From Rodentolepis nana (Eukaryota > Platyhelminthes > Cestoda > Cyclophyllidea > Hymenolepididae), in contig UZAE01013883.1 in the NCBI GenBank assembly GCA_900617975.1, positions 8,041 through 18,281 on the forward strand: 10,241 nucleotides of DNA, written 5' to 3'. Shown here piece after piece: positions 1 to 9,529 of the stretch. A model generated the notes under the pieces. The model searched no databases, was not told where the DNA came from, and worked only from the letters and a program-made list of their open reading frames with translations. The position numbers and the translations under genes are program-made. The number at the start of each line of letters is the position of its first letter. Position 1 is the stretch's first letter.

Positions 1-26
1 CCCCCCCCCACCTCCCCACCCCTCAC
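1..26. repeat. C-rich low-complexity tract at the left edge
   Basis: A pure run of nine C is followed by short C blocks broken by A and T. A C/T-rich stretch continues to about base 85. It begins at the very first base, so its true length is unknown. It matches the poly-C runs found elsewhere in the window and the one at the right edge. Confidence 0.9.
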
Positions 27-1485
27 ATTTCCTTTTAACTCTTTTATTCCACTTCATCTTTATTTCCCATTTCCTCCATTCAACAAGAAACAAAACTAGC
101 AGGTCAACCCTTAAAGAAGGGAGATCGGTATTCACCCTCGATATCCATTCTTTTATTCCTATGCTGTGTAAATATAAAGCGAAATGTTGAAGCAAGATAT
201 ACAAGTAAAAAAATATATTTCTATTAGCCGGCTTATATAAATTCGCTGAGATATCAATGCACATGCAGTTTTTTGCAATATTGCCTAAAGAGCTGTTTTA
301 ACTTGATTCGCAAAAAGCATCATTTGTACTGGAATGACGACATGTTAAGTTGGGATTAAAAGAAAATGAACAGGAGTGAAGGGCACTGTTGAGTGACTTT
401 TCAGAGGCCAAAATTAGCATCGGGTAAAAAACAGGGGGAATTAGCCTTCTGCTTCTCAATAACTAACTGATTTTCTGCTCTAATTTGTCCTCTTTTCACT
501 TCCAGCTTATTTTTTCCCTTCCTAAGCGTCTAAGAGGCCTGGATGCAGCCAATGGAACACGTTTGCAAGTAAATGAAAATAAAATCAATAGTTTAAACAG
601 TAATTATTACATTAAAAATGGATATATATTTAAATGCTGAGCACGATGACAAAGCAGCATTGTATTGTTTAAAATGAAGAAATAATTGAGATTGAACTTT
701 AGTAATCAATTATTGGTTTGAAAATAAGAAGAATTAATGGCTCAAAAATTTTTTTTCGTCTCAGTATACGAATCCGTTGCATCATGCTGGTTCAACTTCC
801 AACGTAGCCTGATACCTCAGTCCTTATTCTGGGTACTATAAATAGAGTTTTTTGAAAATTTCATTGAAATTTTTTGCTTAGAATTAATTGGGAAAAAATG
901 ATTATAAACATATACGTTTTAAGTTTGATAAATGTGAAGAATCACACCATATTTCTTATCGAAGTGCTTCTAGTTTTGAAGAAATTTAACGAGAGGTTTC
1001 ATTTTTCCCTATATTTTTCTCACATTTGGTTTACCACTGAACCCATGTAGTCGGAAATGTAAAGATAGTTGAAATAGCTCTTAATTCACTCCTTGTGTTT
1101 ACCCCTGCCTTCAAATAATGCATGGATTACTTTAGCGCTCTTCGTGCTCAAGAGCTTCCAAGTTTTGAAAGTTGCAGAGATAGTAATCAAGTTTTTTTAA
1201 GCAAATCAAATAGATGCGCTTTGTAATACGAATACTCATAGACGTCAATTTGTCTAATGTTCCAAGGACATGCGATTACTGCGCAGTTCGGGAATATAAA
1301 TCCTATGTTGTTGTAAAACTTGAGCACATTTTTTCCTTCAAGAGTTAAAATTCTAGTGTATAAAAAATCAGCTCTTAAAACCACGCGAATTGAGTTAGTT
1401 ATAAAATTTTTAATCGCTTCGTCTTCTCCTAAAAGTCAATTGTCAATAAAATGTTCAATAAAGGCGTTTACTGTGCACGCGTAGC
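27..1485. other. AT-rich non-genic stretch, nothing recognised
   Basis: Both strands are crowded with stop codons and I recognise no protein, RNA gene or repeat here. The longest open stretch, on the minus strand at 1187-1384 (65 codons), resembles no family I know and is of a length expected by chance in DNA this AT-rich. A-rich and T-rich runs are frequent, for example the T-rich run near 748-757. Confidence 0.6.
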
Positions 1486-1540
1486 CACCCCGCTCCACCC
1501 CCCTTCCCNCCCCCCCCCCTCCCCCCCCCCCCCCCCCCCC
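1486..1540. repeat. Long poly-C tract with an ambiguous base
   Basis: This is a cytosine-rich block broken only by a few A, T and G. It contains one N at 1509, nine C at 1511-1519, and 20 consecutive C at 1521-1540. It is by far the longest homopolymer in the window. The N inside the run suggests that sequencing could not resolve it, so the real length may differ. No gene or repeat family visibly flanks it. Confidence 0.95.
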
Positions 1541-1631
1541 AACCACGAACCACCCAACTTTTATTGATTCGTCGCTGTAGGATCATCTGATGCAATTGTT
1601 TTCATTCAAATTTTTATTCCATTTTATTTGG

Positions 1632-1652
1632 CAATTGATTGAAATTCAATTG
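1632..1652. repeat. Small inverted repeat (7-base stem, 7-base loop)
   Basis: The arms CAATTGA (1632-1638) and TCAATTG (1646-1652) are perfect reverse complements separated by TTGAAAT. Such short AT-rich palindromes are common by chance, so no function is inferred. Confidence 0.6.
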
Positions 1653-1825
1653 ACATAATGACGAAAAGTAACTTTATTCAGTGCAGTTACTGCAACAAAA
1701 TCGCCATTAGCATTCCCATTACAGACTCTATAAATTTCATGCATGGTGAAACACCTTCGCTTCCTTCAGAGTAGTCACTATATGTGATTAGGGATTTCTA
1801 AGCGTTGGTATCTTAAGGAGTACAT

Positions 1826-1833
1826 GGGGGGGG
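1826..1833. repeat. Run of eight G
   Basis: A pure G8 homopolymer in otherwise AT-rich DNA. It is one of several G or C runs of at least eight bases in this window. Confidence 0.9.
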
Positions 1834-2129
1834 TTTATTAGCTAATCAATCGGTGCTTCGAAAGTAAATTCTAGTTCGTAGGTGAACTCGCGTCATTAGA
1901 GTGCTATGTCCCTTCCATTTGTTCATTTTCTTTAGCGAGGTGATTGAAACCTCTTTCTCCGTAAGGAATGCTAGAGAGTTCAATATTTAAGAGCATGGAA
2001 AAATTATTGGTAAGTTGAAACTGTGAAGAATCGATCATAAGAAAGAAGAGATGGTAAATGATTGCAGCAGAGAGGCATGCTCGGCTTCACGCCGTGTTAC
2101 AACACTTTTAGAAGTAACTACAAAGTGGT

Positions 2130-2470
2130 ATAAAGAGTAGGCAAATGAAAGGTAAATTCTAATTCTAAATCATTCTCATTTATCCTTTTGCATTCATTGA
2201 TGTTAATAAATAATGCCATTGCCGTAACAATGAGCTATTTCTTAAGGACCTCAAACATTTATTTGTTACATGATTGATGACATTGATAAACAGGATGCTA
2301 AAAGGATCGATGCCGCCCCAAGGTCTATTCGTTTTAACTAAAATATCCTCAGCATCCTCTTCTGTTACAACAGCTCCCAATATTCCCGAATCCAACACAA
2401 GGATGTTAATAACGTAGCGAAGAACTATTCCATTAGTTAAGTATTTACATAAGGTACTTCCATCTTAACT
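2130..2470 (-). pseudogene. Probable fragment of a non-LTR (LINE) reverse transcriptase
   Basis: Reading leftwards from 2398, a 72-codon open stretch (no ATG start; it opens on GTG) contains VTEED at residues 11-15, IL at 19-20 and GGIDP at 28-32. These are followed by NSSL near residue 54, a tryptophan near 61, and a final KG just before the stop. In CR1/Jockey-type LINE elements, the N-terminal reverse transcriptase region has the same order: VTEEDV..IL, then K..G.DGI, then N.SL, W and KKG. Spacing agrees to within about one residue up to the G.D motif. After the stop, another frame gives a weak NLPFICLL resembling the NYRPISLL motif that comes next in these proteins. The fragment is too short to be functional, and the catalytic YADD region is absent. 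A chance open frame remains possible, because the resemblance rests on short motifs recalled from the family and no alignment was run. The borders are approximate. Confidence 0.42.
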
Positions 2471-3610
2471 AAAATCAATATTAAAACACGAGTAGAGTAG
2501 TTTCAATTAATACTCTCGATTGTTTCAATGGTATTTTTATTTCCAAGTAAATGTTACCCTGTAGACCTGGGCAGAATGTGCTTTGTATTAGAGAGGCAAG
2601 AAATTGTCCCCTAGGGAATCGTCCTCAGGTTAGGCAATATAAAAGCTCACACTTATAATATATCCCCCCCCCACTCCACAAATTTATTGCTCACTTACTT
2701 CAGATGATTATGGGAAATGTTATCGGTTGTTTAAAAGCATGCAGATCCATTTAAGTTACCAAGACATGCGTGGGTGTTTGAAGGGAATCGGATGGAAACC
2801 AATGGTGAGAATAAGCATTGTATGCTCGCGTTGCGAAAAGTTCGACTTCAGTTTAATGGTGAAATCATTGCCCTAAAAATAGGTGATCTTAGTCTACCCC
2901 TATGCAAAATCCAATTTGGTAGTTGCAAATGAAAATATAATTAATTATTAATAAGGCTGCGACAAGGACTTTTATGACGCTTAATAACTCTTAATGAGGG
3001 TGTTTAAATTTTGTAGAATCTATCACAAAATCTCAGATTGTTGTAGAGAAGTTGAAGGTTTGCTCACTTACTCTTCCTGGAAATTATTCTCGAATTATAT
3101 CTCAATTTGCCTCTCTTATACAAAATATTGTTTTGCTCAAAAGCCTGTGAATGCTGAATGCAATTTCTTTTTTATCCAGCAGTGGGTTAGTGAATATCGA
3201 TTTTTACTCGCCTCTTCTAAATTGACTGAGTTATCTCCCACATGGGCTCTTAATGATCCACCATTAAAATCGTCGTCCTTCGATCTCAACTTTCTTCCCA
3301 TATGCCTAGTCTAATTCTTCTTTCCCTTCTGAACTACAAATTAGCCTCAAATAAATGTTTGCTTTGCTATTTTTGCGAATTATGAGCAAGGCGCACTTGT
3401 TGGTGGATATGATCAATTCCTCCTCTCAATGAGAAGCGGATTTACGCTATGCGCATAGATGCTTGACATATTTTTAGCAGAGAGCTCAAAATTGAAGGAG
3501 TGTTAGGGTTGAGTTTTTCCCGATAATATCCTTTTCTAGACATTTTGGAGGTATTCACGAACACTACGCTTCTTAAAGTTTTGACCCTATCATAACAAAA
3601 TAATGAGTCT
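2471..3610. other. Non-genic stretch upstream of the mariner fossil
   Basis: I recognise no gene. It contains a C9 run at 2664-2672. It also contains a 106-codon ATG-initiated open frame at 2994-3314 on the plus strand. Its product is rich in Phe, Ser, Leu and Cys, has no domain I know, and about one open frame of this length is expected by chance in a 10-kb window of this composition. No terminal inverted repeat of the mariner element could be picked out in the last 150 bases. Confidence 0.5.
2664..2672. repeat. Run of nine C
   Basis: A pure C9 homopolymer follows an AT-rich stretch directly. Confidence 0.9.
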
Positions 3611-4530
3611 GTAGTCATTACTCAACGCCTCCCGAAGAATGTGGAAAGAATCTGGCATGAACTGGAGAATTACAATGAAGAATACGAGGACTCCGTGGCT
3701 AGATGAGTGCAGCATATTAAGCTCTCTGAACCGACTGACCTCGTAAAGCTGAGTACCTAGACAACCCGCTGCAGAAAAAACATGGGAATTCGGGCTTTGC
3801 CAAGAGAGTTAATTAAAGGCTTCAACCTCCATCATAATGCCAGCCCACAATAAAGACTTTAACTGTTACCATTAATAAAACTGTCATTGGGATTAACTTC
3901 TCACGGAAAATGTGAAGAAACTCTGACACTTTACCGACGAGAAAAACTTGGATCAATATGCAAAAGGCAGTAAGAAAAATAACAGATGGCTTGTTTACAG
4001 TCTAAAAGATTAACCTGGTGTCATTCAGACCCAATTTCCCCAAACTACTTGTCCACCTACGCGAGAATGATAAGGTTTCTCCCACTTCTTGTCTTTAAGA
4101 GGAGATCAGGACTCATTGTGAGTTCAGGTGTCTACGTGGAATTACTGCTGGAATTGTAGCTAAATCTTAAATAAACCAAGTAGCTAATAATAGGATTTTG
4201 CCCTAAGTCACTCCACATGGAAAAATGAAACTGGTTGTCAGCCAATTTTTTGCGATTTCACCAGTCCTGATGTTTGCCTGGCCTCTGAACTTCACCCCCC
4301 CCCCTCCCCTAACTCCATTCAGATCTTAGTCCGATAGACAATTGTGAATGCATTGGGTGCTGACGTGATAATCACTGATATCCGTGCAAGTATCAAAAAA
4401 TCCCACCCAATGTACAAATCGAAATCAGTTTTTGAGCTTCTTCTCAGGTTTTTAATTGGAGGACGTGGTAAAGACCGAACTTAAGCAGTAATGTAGACTA
4501 ATGACGGTTATTTCTACTGATAGTCTTCAA
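3611..4530 (+). pseudogene. Decayed mariner-like (DD34D) transposase
   Basis: An intact enzyme of this family would cut and paste its own element at TA sites; this copy cannot be translated. Frame 1 (from 3614) gives VERIWHELE, then EDSVAR, a TGA stop at 3704, a TAG at 3758, then GIRALPREL at 3785-3811, which matches the second helix-turn-helix motif (R.LAREL). A second frame gives FTDEKNLDQ at 3930-3956 with the first catalytic Asp codon at 3936, then NNRWL (about 3978) and QTQFP (4032-4040), matching NDRW and TKFP. A further frame switch gives SGVYVELL (about 4121-4144) and FCPKSLH at 4196-4216, where QQDSAP.H is expected. There the second catalytic Asp is Lys (AAG, 4205). WPLNF (4279-4293) and SDLSPID (4319-4339) match WPPNSPDLNPLD, with the third Asp at 4337. 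The order and spacing of many motifs make the family assignment strong. About 50-60 bases seem missing between the helix-turn-helix and the first Asp. The borders and terminal repeats were not found. Confidence 0.88.
4294..4318. repeat. Poly-C tract interrupting the mariner WPP-SPD region
   Basis: Ten consecutive C (4295-4304), then CTCCCC-type sequence, lie between the remnants of WPPNS (4279-4293) and of PDLNPLD (4319-4339). In the family these motifs abut, spanning 12 codons or 36 bases; here the interval is 61 bases. The excess of 25 bases corresponds to this segment. Removing it restores a second-to-third acidic-residue distance of about 35-36 codons, as expected for DD34D. The insertion point could be off by a few bases. 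Confidence 0.75.
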
Positions 4531-5178
4531 TAATGATGCAACTTATCAATTAAATTTCTTTTGAATCTATTAAAAGTTATTGTGGAAAAAAAGACACTCC
4601 TTTTCCTTATGGGATTTGAAATTCTTTTGCGAATATCTTTTACTCCGCTAACCGAAGTGAAGGCAGGTTAACAAAGAGATCATAACTTAGAGAAACTGCT
4701 TCAAATCAAACGAAGCAGGCTTCACACAGCTGTCGCGGTGACTGAAATATTTTAATTTTTTACCGAACAGTTTTTTTAGGTTGCAGACTGTATAATGGAA
4801 TTGACATTATTTATTAACAAATAAGAATACACTTAAGTCTGCGGTACTTAATTAGAAGCAAAGGTAGACTGATACTACTCACTACATTTATTTGGATGCT
4901 GAAAAAGTAAATACCGATTCGATTTATGTTCTTTGTAAAATTTTGTAACCAGGCCTAAATCAGTTTTAAATGCACATTTATTACCGCAAGAATTGCAATA
5001 ATTGAAATGGGATTTAACAAAACTGGAGTAAATGCTAAATTTTCTCAACTATTCTGATGCTGGTTACCCTTCTAATTCAAGCATTCAAACCAACAGGCAG
5101 AAGAGCGTTTTGATTAAATCATGAAAATTGAGCTTTGGGTTGGTTGTGGGAACTTGGTGAACTCTCTGTGTCTATCAA

Positions 5179-5199
5179 TCAAAAGTAACGGACTTTTGA
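5179..5199. repeat. Small perfect hairpin (8-base stem, 5-base loop)
   Basis: TCAAAAGT at 5179-5186 and ACTTTTGA at 5192-5199 are exact reverse complements around AACGG. No T-run or gene end follows, so it is not called a terminator. It is probably incidental. Confidence 0.6.
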
Positions 5200-5770
5200 C
5201 AGTTGTGGCGTCACTATGCCCACATTTTAATAATATTCTCGATTGAAACTCGCTTACTTATTTGCAGTTATGGTGATTATTACCCGGGCGTTATTGAATA
5301 AAAAGGGAATAATCAATATTTTTTGGTGTGCATGATAAGAAAATGACCCATGGTATTCCAAATTATATATTATTAACAGAATTGATAATCACAAATATTT
5401 TCTAAGTTATAGACTTTGGAAAGGCTCTGACCAAATAAAAGAAGTGGGATAATAATGAAATTTTACAAAATTCCTATTTTTTACCAATTGTGGAAGAACG
5501 GAATTGGCCGTATTATCATAAGGTCATTAATCAAATTCTGATGCTCTGATATTCGAATCTCAAGAATTGTCCTCCAGGTTCATGAGAGGTAGATTATGTT
5601 CTTGTCATTCAGAGCTCATTAACTAGTTAGATAAGTTCATCAAACGGTCTTATTGCAATAATAAGTATTTAAGGGTGCAAAGTGTCGTTATTTTAATACG
5701 GAAACCGCATAAATATCAAAAAAATACTTGATTTTCTGCTCAATAAGTTTGGTGAAAATTGAAATGGGTA

Positions 5771-5782
5771 GGGGGGGGGGGG
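5771..5782. repeat. Run of twelve G
   Basis: A pure G12 homopolymer, preceded by GGGTA and followed by TTGG. It is equivalent to a poly-C run on the other strand. Confidence 0.92.
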
Positions 5783-6984
5783 TTGGACAATTTTCACGTG
5801 AAACAATTCCGGTTTATGCTAAGGGACGTGGTTCATTTTTTCTCTAAATTTAATTAACACCTGACTTCCTATTGCGTCAATTTTTACTTGTGTAGTGAAT
5901 ATGAATATTTGTACACTACAGTTCCTTGATTCTTTTAAATATATATATAATTTTATATTGACATTTGTCGACTAAATACATTCATGACCTTTCCCTAAAA
6001 GACGACATTTAATTGAATCTGACTGAGAGTTAGTCATTCGCCTGAGTTATCGTTGGTCTAGAACCAATTTATCCTCACACAACCAAAAGACCACTGTTAT
6101 AGATGAATAAATTTATTCAATTTAACCTTTTTTCCCGATAAACATTGACATTTTGATTATGAGTAACTTCATGTGAGGTGGATTTTAATCCTAAAGATGT
6201 TGGAAGGAGTTCTGTACATTCTACACTTAGTAATATTCGTATTGAATTTTCCATCAAATACGCCTGTAAGTACAAAACTGCGTTCTACCTTAATGCAATT
6301 CAGCCACGCATATGTCATTGGGCCCCAATATTGCTAACTTAATCATTTGTACCTATGAGGATTGAAGCGGGTGTGAACGTCCCTGTCCTTAAACAGGTGC
6401 AATTTGAAGTACTATGCTAATATTTTGTGAAATATGCATTAACGAATTGCAATGCTGTGACTTTTATGCATTGTAAGCAGCCCTTCGCACAACCACATTG
6501 ATAGCAAGTTTTCGAAGTATCTCCCAGAAATAGAGGGAATAGGTGGGCTTCATAGGCCGAACGAGATACCCACCTCTAACAATTAAATATTATTGATTTA
6601 ACTATAGCAAATGAATTATTGAATTACTGACTTTCTTTTCTTCAAATAGCGTTCTGGCAGAGAGGGAAAAATTCACTTTTTTGACATTTCTTCTTTGATC
6701 CACTCTCGATTTTCATAAATAACTTGAATTCTCCATTTAAGGCAATAAAATATGGCTGGTTTGATGCGTGGCTGTGCAAGAGATCGAGATTTAATGGTTC
6801 AATAATTCCAATGACAATGGTGTCTGACGTCCTGTCTTCGTTAACTGCAAACACTTGAACGCATTTATCAACTCTTGGTTACTAACCAGTTTGCGCCTAT
6901 GGGAGCAGTCCCATAATTTAAATCTGTATTGTCCTTATTCATTGACATGTATAATAACAAAAATAATTTCCCATTTTGACAGAA

Positions 6985-7275
6985 ATAAATAATTTTTATT
7001 TTATTTTTTTGTATTTGGGTTGTTATTACGAAATATTTATTGAACAAAGGAACAAAAAGTCGAGAGGGGGGACAGAAAAGGGATTTGCAGTTGTAAATGA
7101 GACAGACACGAAGGTAGAGGAAAAGGTAAGGTGAGGTGAGTACTGGGAAAATGGTCTAATATGATATACAGTGGGATTATGGTAGTTTGAAGTCAGAGGT
7201 CAACTGCCGGTCAATAGACTTTTTTTGCCGTATTAGCATACATTGCCCAGGATTCACCACTTGGAGGTAAGTTAT
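6985..7275 (-). mobile_element. Interspersed retroposon-like repeat, copy A (minus orientation)
   Basis: Read on the minus strand, this segment runs from about 7273 leftwards. It shares with copy B (about 9204-9530, plus strand) the blocks CCTGGGCAA, ATACGGCAAAA, AGTCTATT, CCGGCAGTTGAC, CAAACTACCAT, CCACTGTAT, ACTCACCTCACCTT and GTGTCTGTC, in the same order and spacing. By hand count the 140-base core is about 80% identical. After GTTCCTT (about 7040) the copies diverge. Copy A ends in an A-rich tail of AAAAAAATAAAATAAAAATT type, seen on the plus strand as the T-rich block at 6993-7010. The A/T-rich 3' tail suggests a LINE or SINE moved by target-primed reverse transcription. Relative to copy B it has a one-base insertion in the A run and stop codons, so it encodes nothing intact. 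The family name is unknown to me. Confidence 0.85.
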
Positions 7276-7547
7276 TACAGAATATAAATTTCATAATTCG
7301 TTTCCTAACTAACTGATTAAATCCTTATTTGCAATTTGCGCGCTTATTTTCCTGTTATTGATTTTTTATTATCTGCCTTGTTTTCTTCTTCATTTAAAGG
7401 TTGGGGAAACAGCACGGTTTTGCATGATATTGTGCAGTTTACAAAATCTTACAAAGCAGAGTTTGATGACGTTTTCATGCACAAATGTGTCAAAGTATAT
7501 GATTTGATCTGGGCGATTCTGCGCGAGTTTATGTGTGCGGTTTTTAT

Positions 7548-7563
7548 AACCTGTTGACAGGTT
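7548..7563. repeat. Short palindrome (6-base stem, 4-base loop)
   Basis: AACCTG at 7548-7553 and CAGGTT at 7558-7563 pair perfectly around TTGA. The stem is short and no context gives it a role. Confidence 0.5.
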
Positions 7564-7966
7564 GATGCAACCGAAAAGTTGGTCATGCCGCATTGATTTA
7601 TTAAATTTTAACATTTACGGAAAAATTGCTGTGGTCAGCGAGGTTATTTTAAACAAAGCAGAGCTAACCGCTGGCCAGGCAATGGCCTAATGAAAGGTAT
7701 CTTCATTTTTTGCGAGATGTTTAACATGGCGTCTGGGTTAATCAAGCCGAAACACTGTTCAATTGAGGCGAAATCTCAGCACCAATTTTATATATATAAA
7801 TTGTGTTACCCTATTTAATAGAAAGCGTAATGTGTAGCTCCCTGTGAAAATTTGAAGTGGACTTATTTAAAAGGCTTGAATTTATATGTTTGAACCAAGT
7901 AAATATTACTTTCTCATGATTATCCGTTTTTTCGACCTTGGTTTATGCTTTTAGACAACTTGGGTT

Positions 7967-7977
7967 GGGGGGGGGGG
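7967..7977. repeat. Run of eleven G
   Basis: A pure G11 homopolymer following TGGGTT, in AT-rich DNA. Confidence 0.92.
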
Positions 7978-9154
7978 ATTGAGGGCAGAGCAAGATTAAG
8001 CCGTCAAGTGTTACTGTGGGCTTGAAATCGATTTTAAGGTTTAATTACCACTGTGATTTTGAGATAAATAGGTTCTATTGATTAATTATGTCCGAAGCAA
8101 AAAACTTGGAAGCCACGTAGATTTTCATAATTACCTCAAGAAATACTAGTTTCTACCATATATCCATTCAGTTCTACTTCACTACATTCCTTCCCATCAA
8201 ATCTTACAGACATGGCTTTCAGTCAGGTGACATCGATTTATGGCTCTTTTTATTGTATGATTTTTTAGTTTTTTCTTCCACATCTTATTAAATCAACGTT
8301 TCAACTAATTGATTTTACTTGTTACAACTCTTTGTATCTACAGTTACCTTCTTATTTTACATTATATAGTTCCATATTGTATGAATAACACTGCCTAAAT
8401 TATCATTTTAATCATAAGGCGATTACACATTTTGGTCTACATTTTTGACGCTTATGTTTTCTCGAAAGCCTTAGTTCACTCCACTTTCTCCGTTTCCTGT
8501 TTAATTGAAGTGGAGGTAAATCCATTGTTTCAGTCTAACTGAGTGATGAATCTTCTATCCCTTTTTGTTGTGAAATTACCTTTCCACCCTATTTCTCATG
8601 GAAATAATGCTTTCAATACTAAATGGTTTAAAAATTTAATAGCTCTCCTCTTCTTAATAAAAAATTAATCAACTGAGAATGTACTTCAGAATTAAATATT
8701 TAAACAAGTAGTCCGTCGTTGAAGTTTATCGAAAATATTGACCTGATCTGTATGACCTATTCAAAGTAAGCAAAGCCGAATGCATAATTGAATTTCGAAA
8801 CGATTTTTCCATGTTCCTCTAAGTCTACTGACTAATTATTTTCTATAATGTTAGCATTTTTTACTGACTAGGTAAGCTTCCATGTTCTTGGCTTAACTCT
8901 GGAATGATTAGAGGTCGGCATCAAGCATTTTTCCACCGAATTCAACTTCCAATGCAAATATTTATAAATCATGAAAATATCACGGGGAAATATTCGTGTA
9001 TCTCATTAAAATTCTTGTAATGAATATATTGATTTTAGCTGTGCTTATCTTTTCGAATCGTAAATAATTATTTTTTATCTAATTCCTTAATTCAGCCATA
9101 GAATCTATCGAAAAATGTAGGTCATGCAAACCTTAAATTCCTCAAACCATTTCA

Positions 9155-9529
9155 CTTCGATCGCTTTTATTCAAGATGACATTTCGTATCAGGGGTGTGC
9201 GATAGACTTGCCTCCACGTGGAGCACCCTGGGCAACGTATACTCATACGGCAAAAGAGTCTATTATCCGGCAGTTGACTTCAGACTCCAAACTACCATCA
9301 TTCCACTGTATGTCAAATTCGACTACTTCAACCGTACTCACCTCACCTTTTTTCCAACTTTGTGTCTGTCACTTTTACATCTTTGAAACACTCTTCTCTC
9401 CCTCTCCCCATCTCGACCTTTTTCACTTTGATGTTCCTTCCCATCTGCAAAGCCCGAAGTCAACTAAAGGGCTAATGATAACTATCAAAAAGCCTGCCAT
9501 ATGATATAAATAAAATAAATAAATAAATA
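9155..9529 (+). mobile_element. Interspersed retroposon-like repeat, copy B (plus orientation)
   Basis: This is the longer of two homologous copies; copy A lies inverted at 6985-7275. Clear homology starts at about 9204, and the core at 9208-9350 matches copy A at about 80%. The segment continues through a pyrimidine-rich part (9350-9440) and a unique 3' part, and ends in a TAAA/AAATAAAT tail at 9504-9529. A possible 7-base target-site duplication, CATTTCA, occurs at 9148-9154 and again at 9530-9536, directly after the tail; that would set the ends used here. GC is about 50% at 9181-9300, clearly higher than the surroundings. Two plus-strand frames are open (9124-9504 and 9195-9386). Copy A breaks both with a one-base indel and stops, and I see no reverse transcriptase or other domain. 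This could be the 3' end of a 5'-truncated LINE or a SINE. Confidence 0.82.
9504..9529 (+). repeat. TAAA/AAAT tail of repeat copy B
   Basis: Near-perfect tandem ATAAATAAA units mark the 3' end of the retroposon-like repeat. Tails of this kind are typical of several LINE clades and their SINEs. AATAAA strings here belong to the tail and are not evidence of a host polyadenylation site. Confidence 0.8.

Larger units (their letters stand above)
1541..2129. other. Non-genic stretch between poly-C tract and LINE fragment
   Basis: I see no coding region or RNA gene. The stretch holds a run of eight G at 1826-1833 and a small perfect hairpin at 1632-1652, both listed separately. Weak similarity to the conserved region after the LINE catalytic entry motif may continue on the minus strand into the right end of this stretch, but it is too eroded to place a border. 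Confidence 0.5.
4531..6984. other. Long AT-rich non-genic stretch
   Basis: I see no gene, RNA or repeat family in these 2.4 kb. The longest open frame, minus strand 6642-6854 (70 codons, no ATG start), resembles no protein I know. AT-dinucleotide runs occur near 5938-5950. A G12 run at 5771-5782 and a small hairpin at 5179-5199 are listed separately. Confidence 0.55.
7276..9154. other. Spacer between the two inverted repeat copies
   Basis: I recognise no gene in this 1.9-kb interval. At 7330-7620 both strands stay open for about 74 codons (plus 7336-7557; minus 7390-7614), neither with an ATG start, and neither product resembles a family I know. A pyrimidine-rich run ending in AAAG at about 7400 precedes this patch and resembles a splice acceptor, but no matching donor or homology supports an exon. 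A G11 run sits at 7967-7977. The rest, 8000-9150, is AT-rich with dense stops. Confidence 0.5.

Noticed and set aside
27..180. Pyrimidine-rich left end resembling the CT-rich part of repeat copy B
   Set aside because: The likeness is mostly base composition. None of the diagnostic blocks such as CCGGCAGTTGAC is present, and there is no tail.
1187..1384. 65-codon open frame, minus strand
   Set aside because: Short, with no family resemblance; length expected by chance in AT-rich DNA.
2994..3314. 106-codon open frame starting at ATG, plus strand
   Set aside because: No recognisable domain, signal peptide or repeat. About one open frame this long is expected by chance in a 10-kb window of this composition, and no splice or promoter context supports it.
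3480..4640. Terminal inverted repeats of the mariner element
   Set aside because: I compared the flanks by eye and found no convincing matching pair. The ends are probably lost or too diverged.
5179..5199. Hairpin as a terminator or regulatory element
   Set aside because: No adjacent gene and no T-run. Short perfect palindromes of this size occur by chance in 10 kb.
6642..6854. 70-codon open frame, minus strand
   Set aside because: It opens on GTG without an ATG, has no recognisable domain, and its length is consistent with chance.
9124..9504. 126-codon open frame starting at ATG, plus strand, and an overlapping 63-codon frame
   Set aside because: It lies almost wholly in repeat copy B. 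Copy A breaks the same frames with a one-base indel and stops, and differences fall at all codon positions, so there is no sign of coding constraint.
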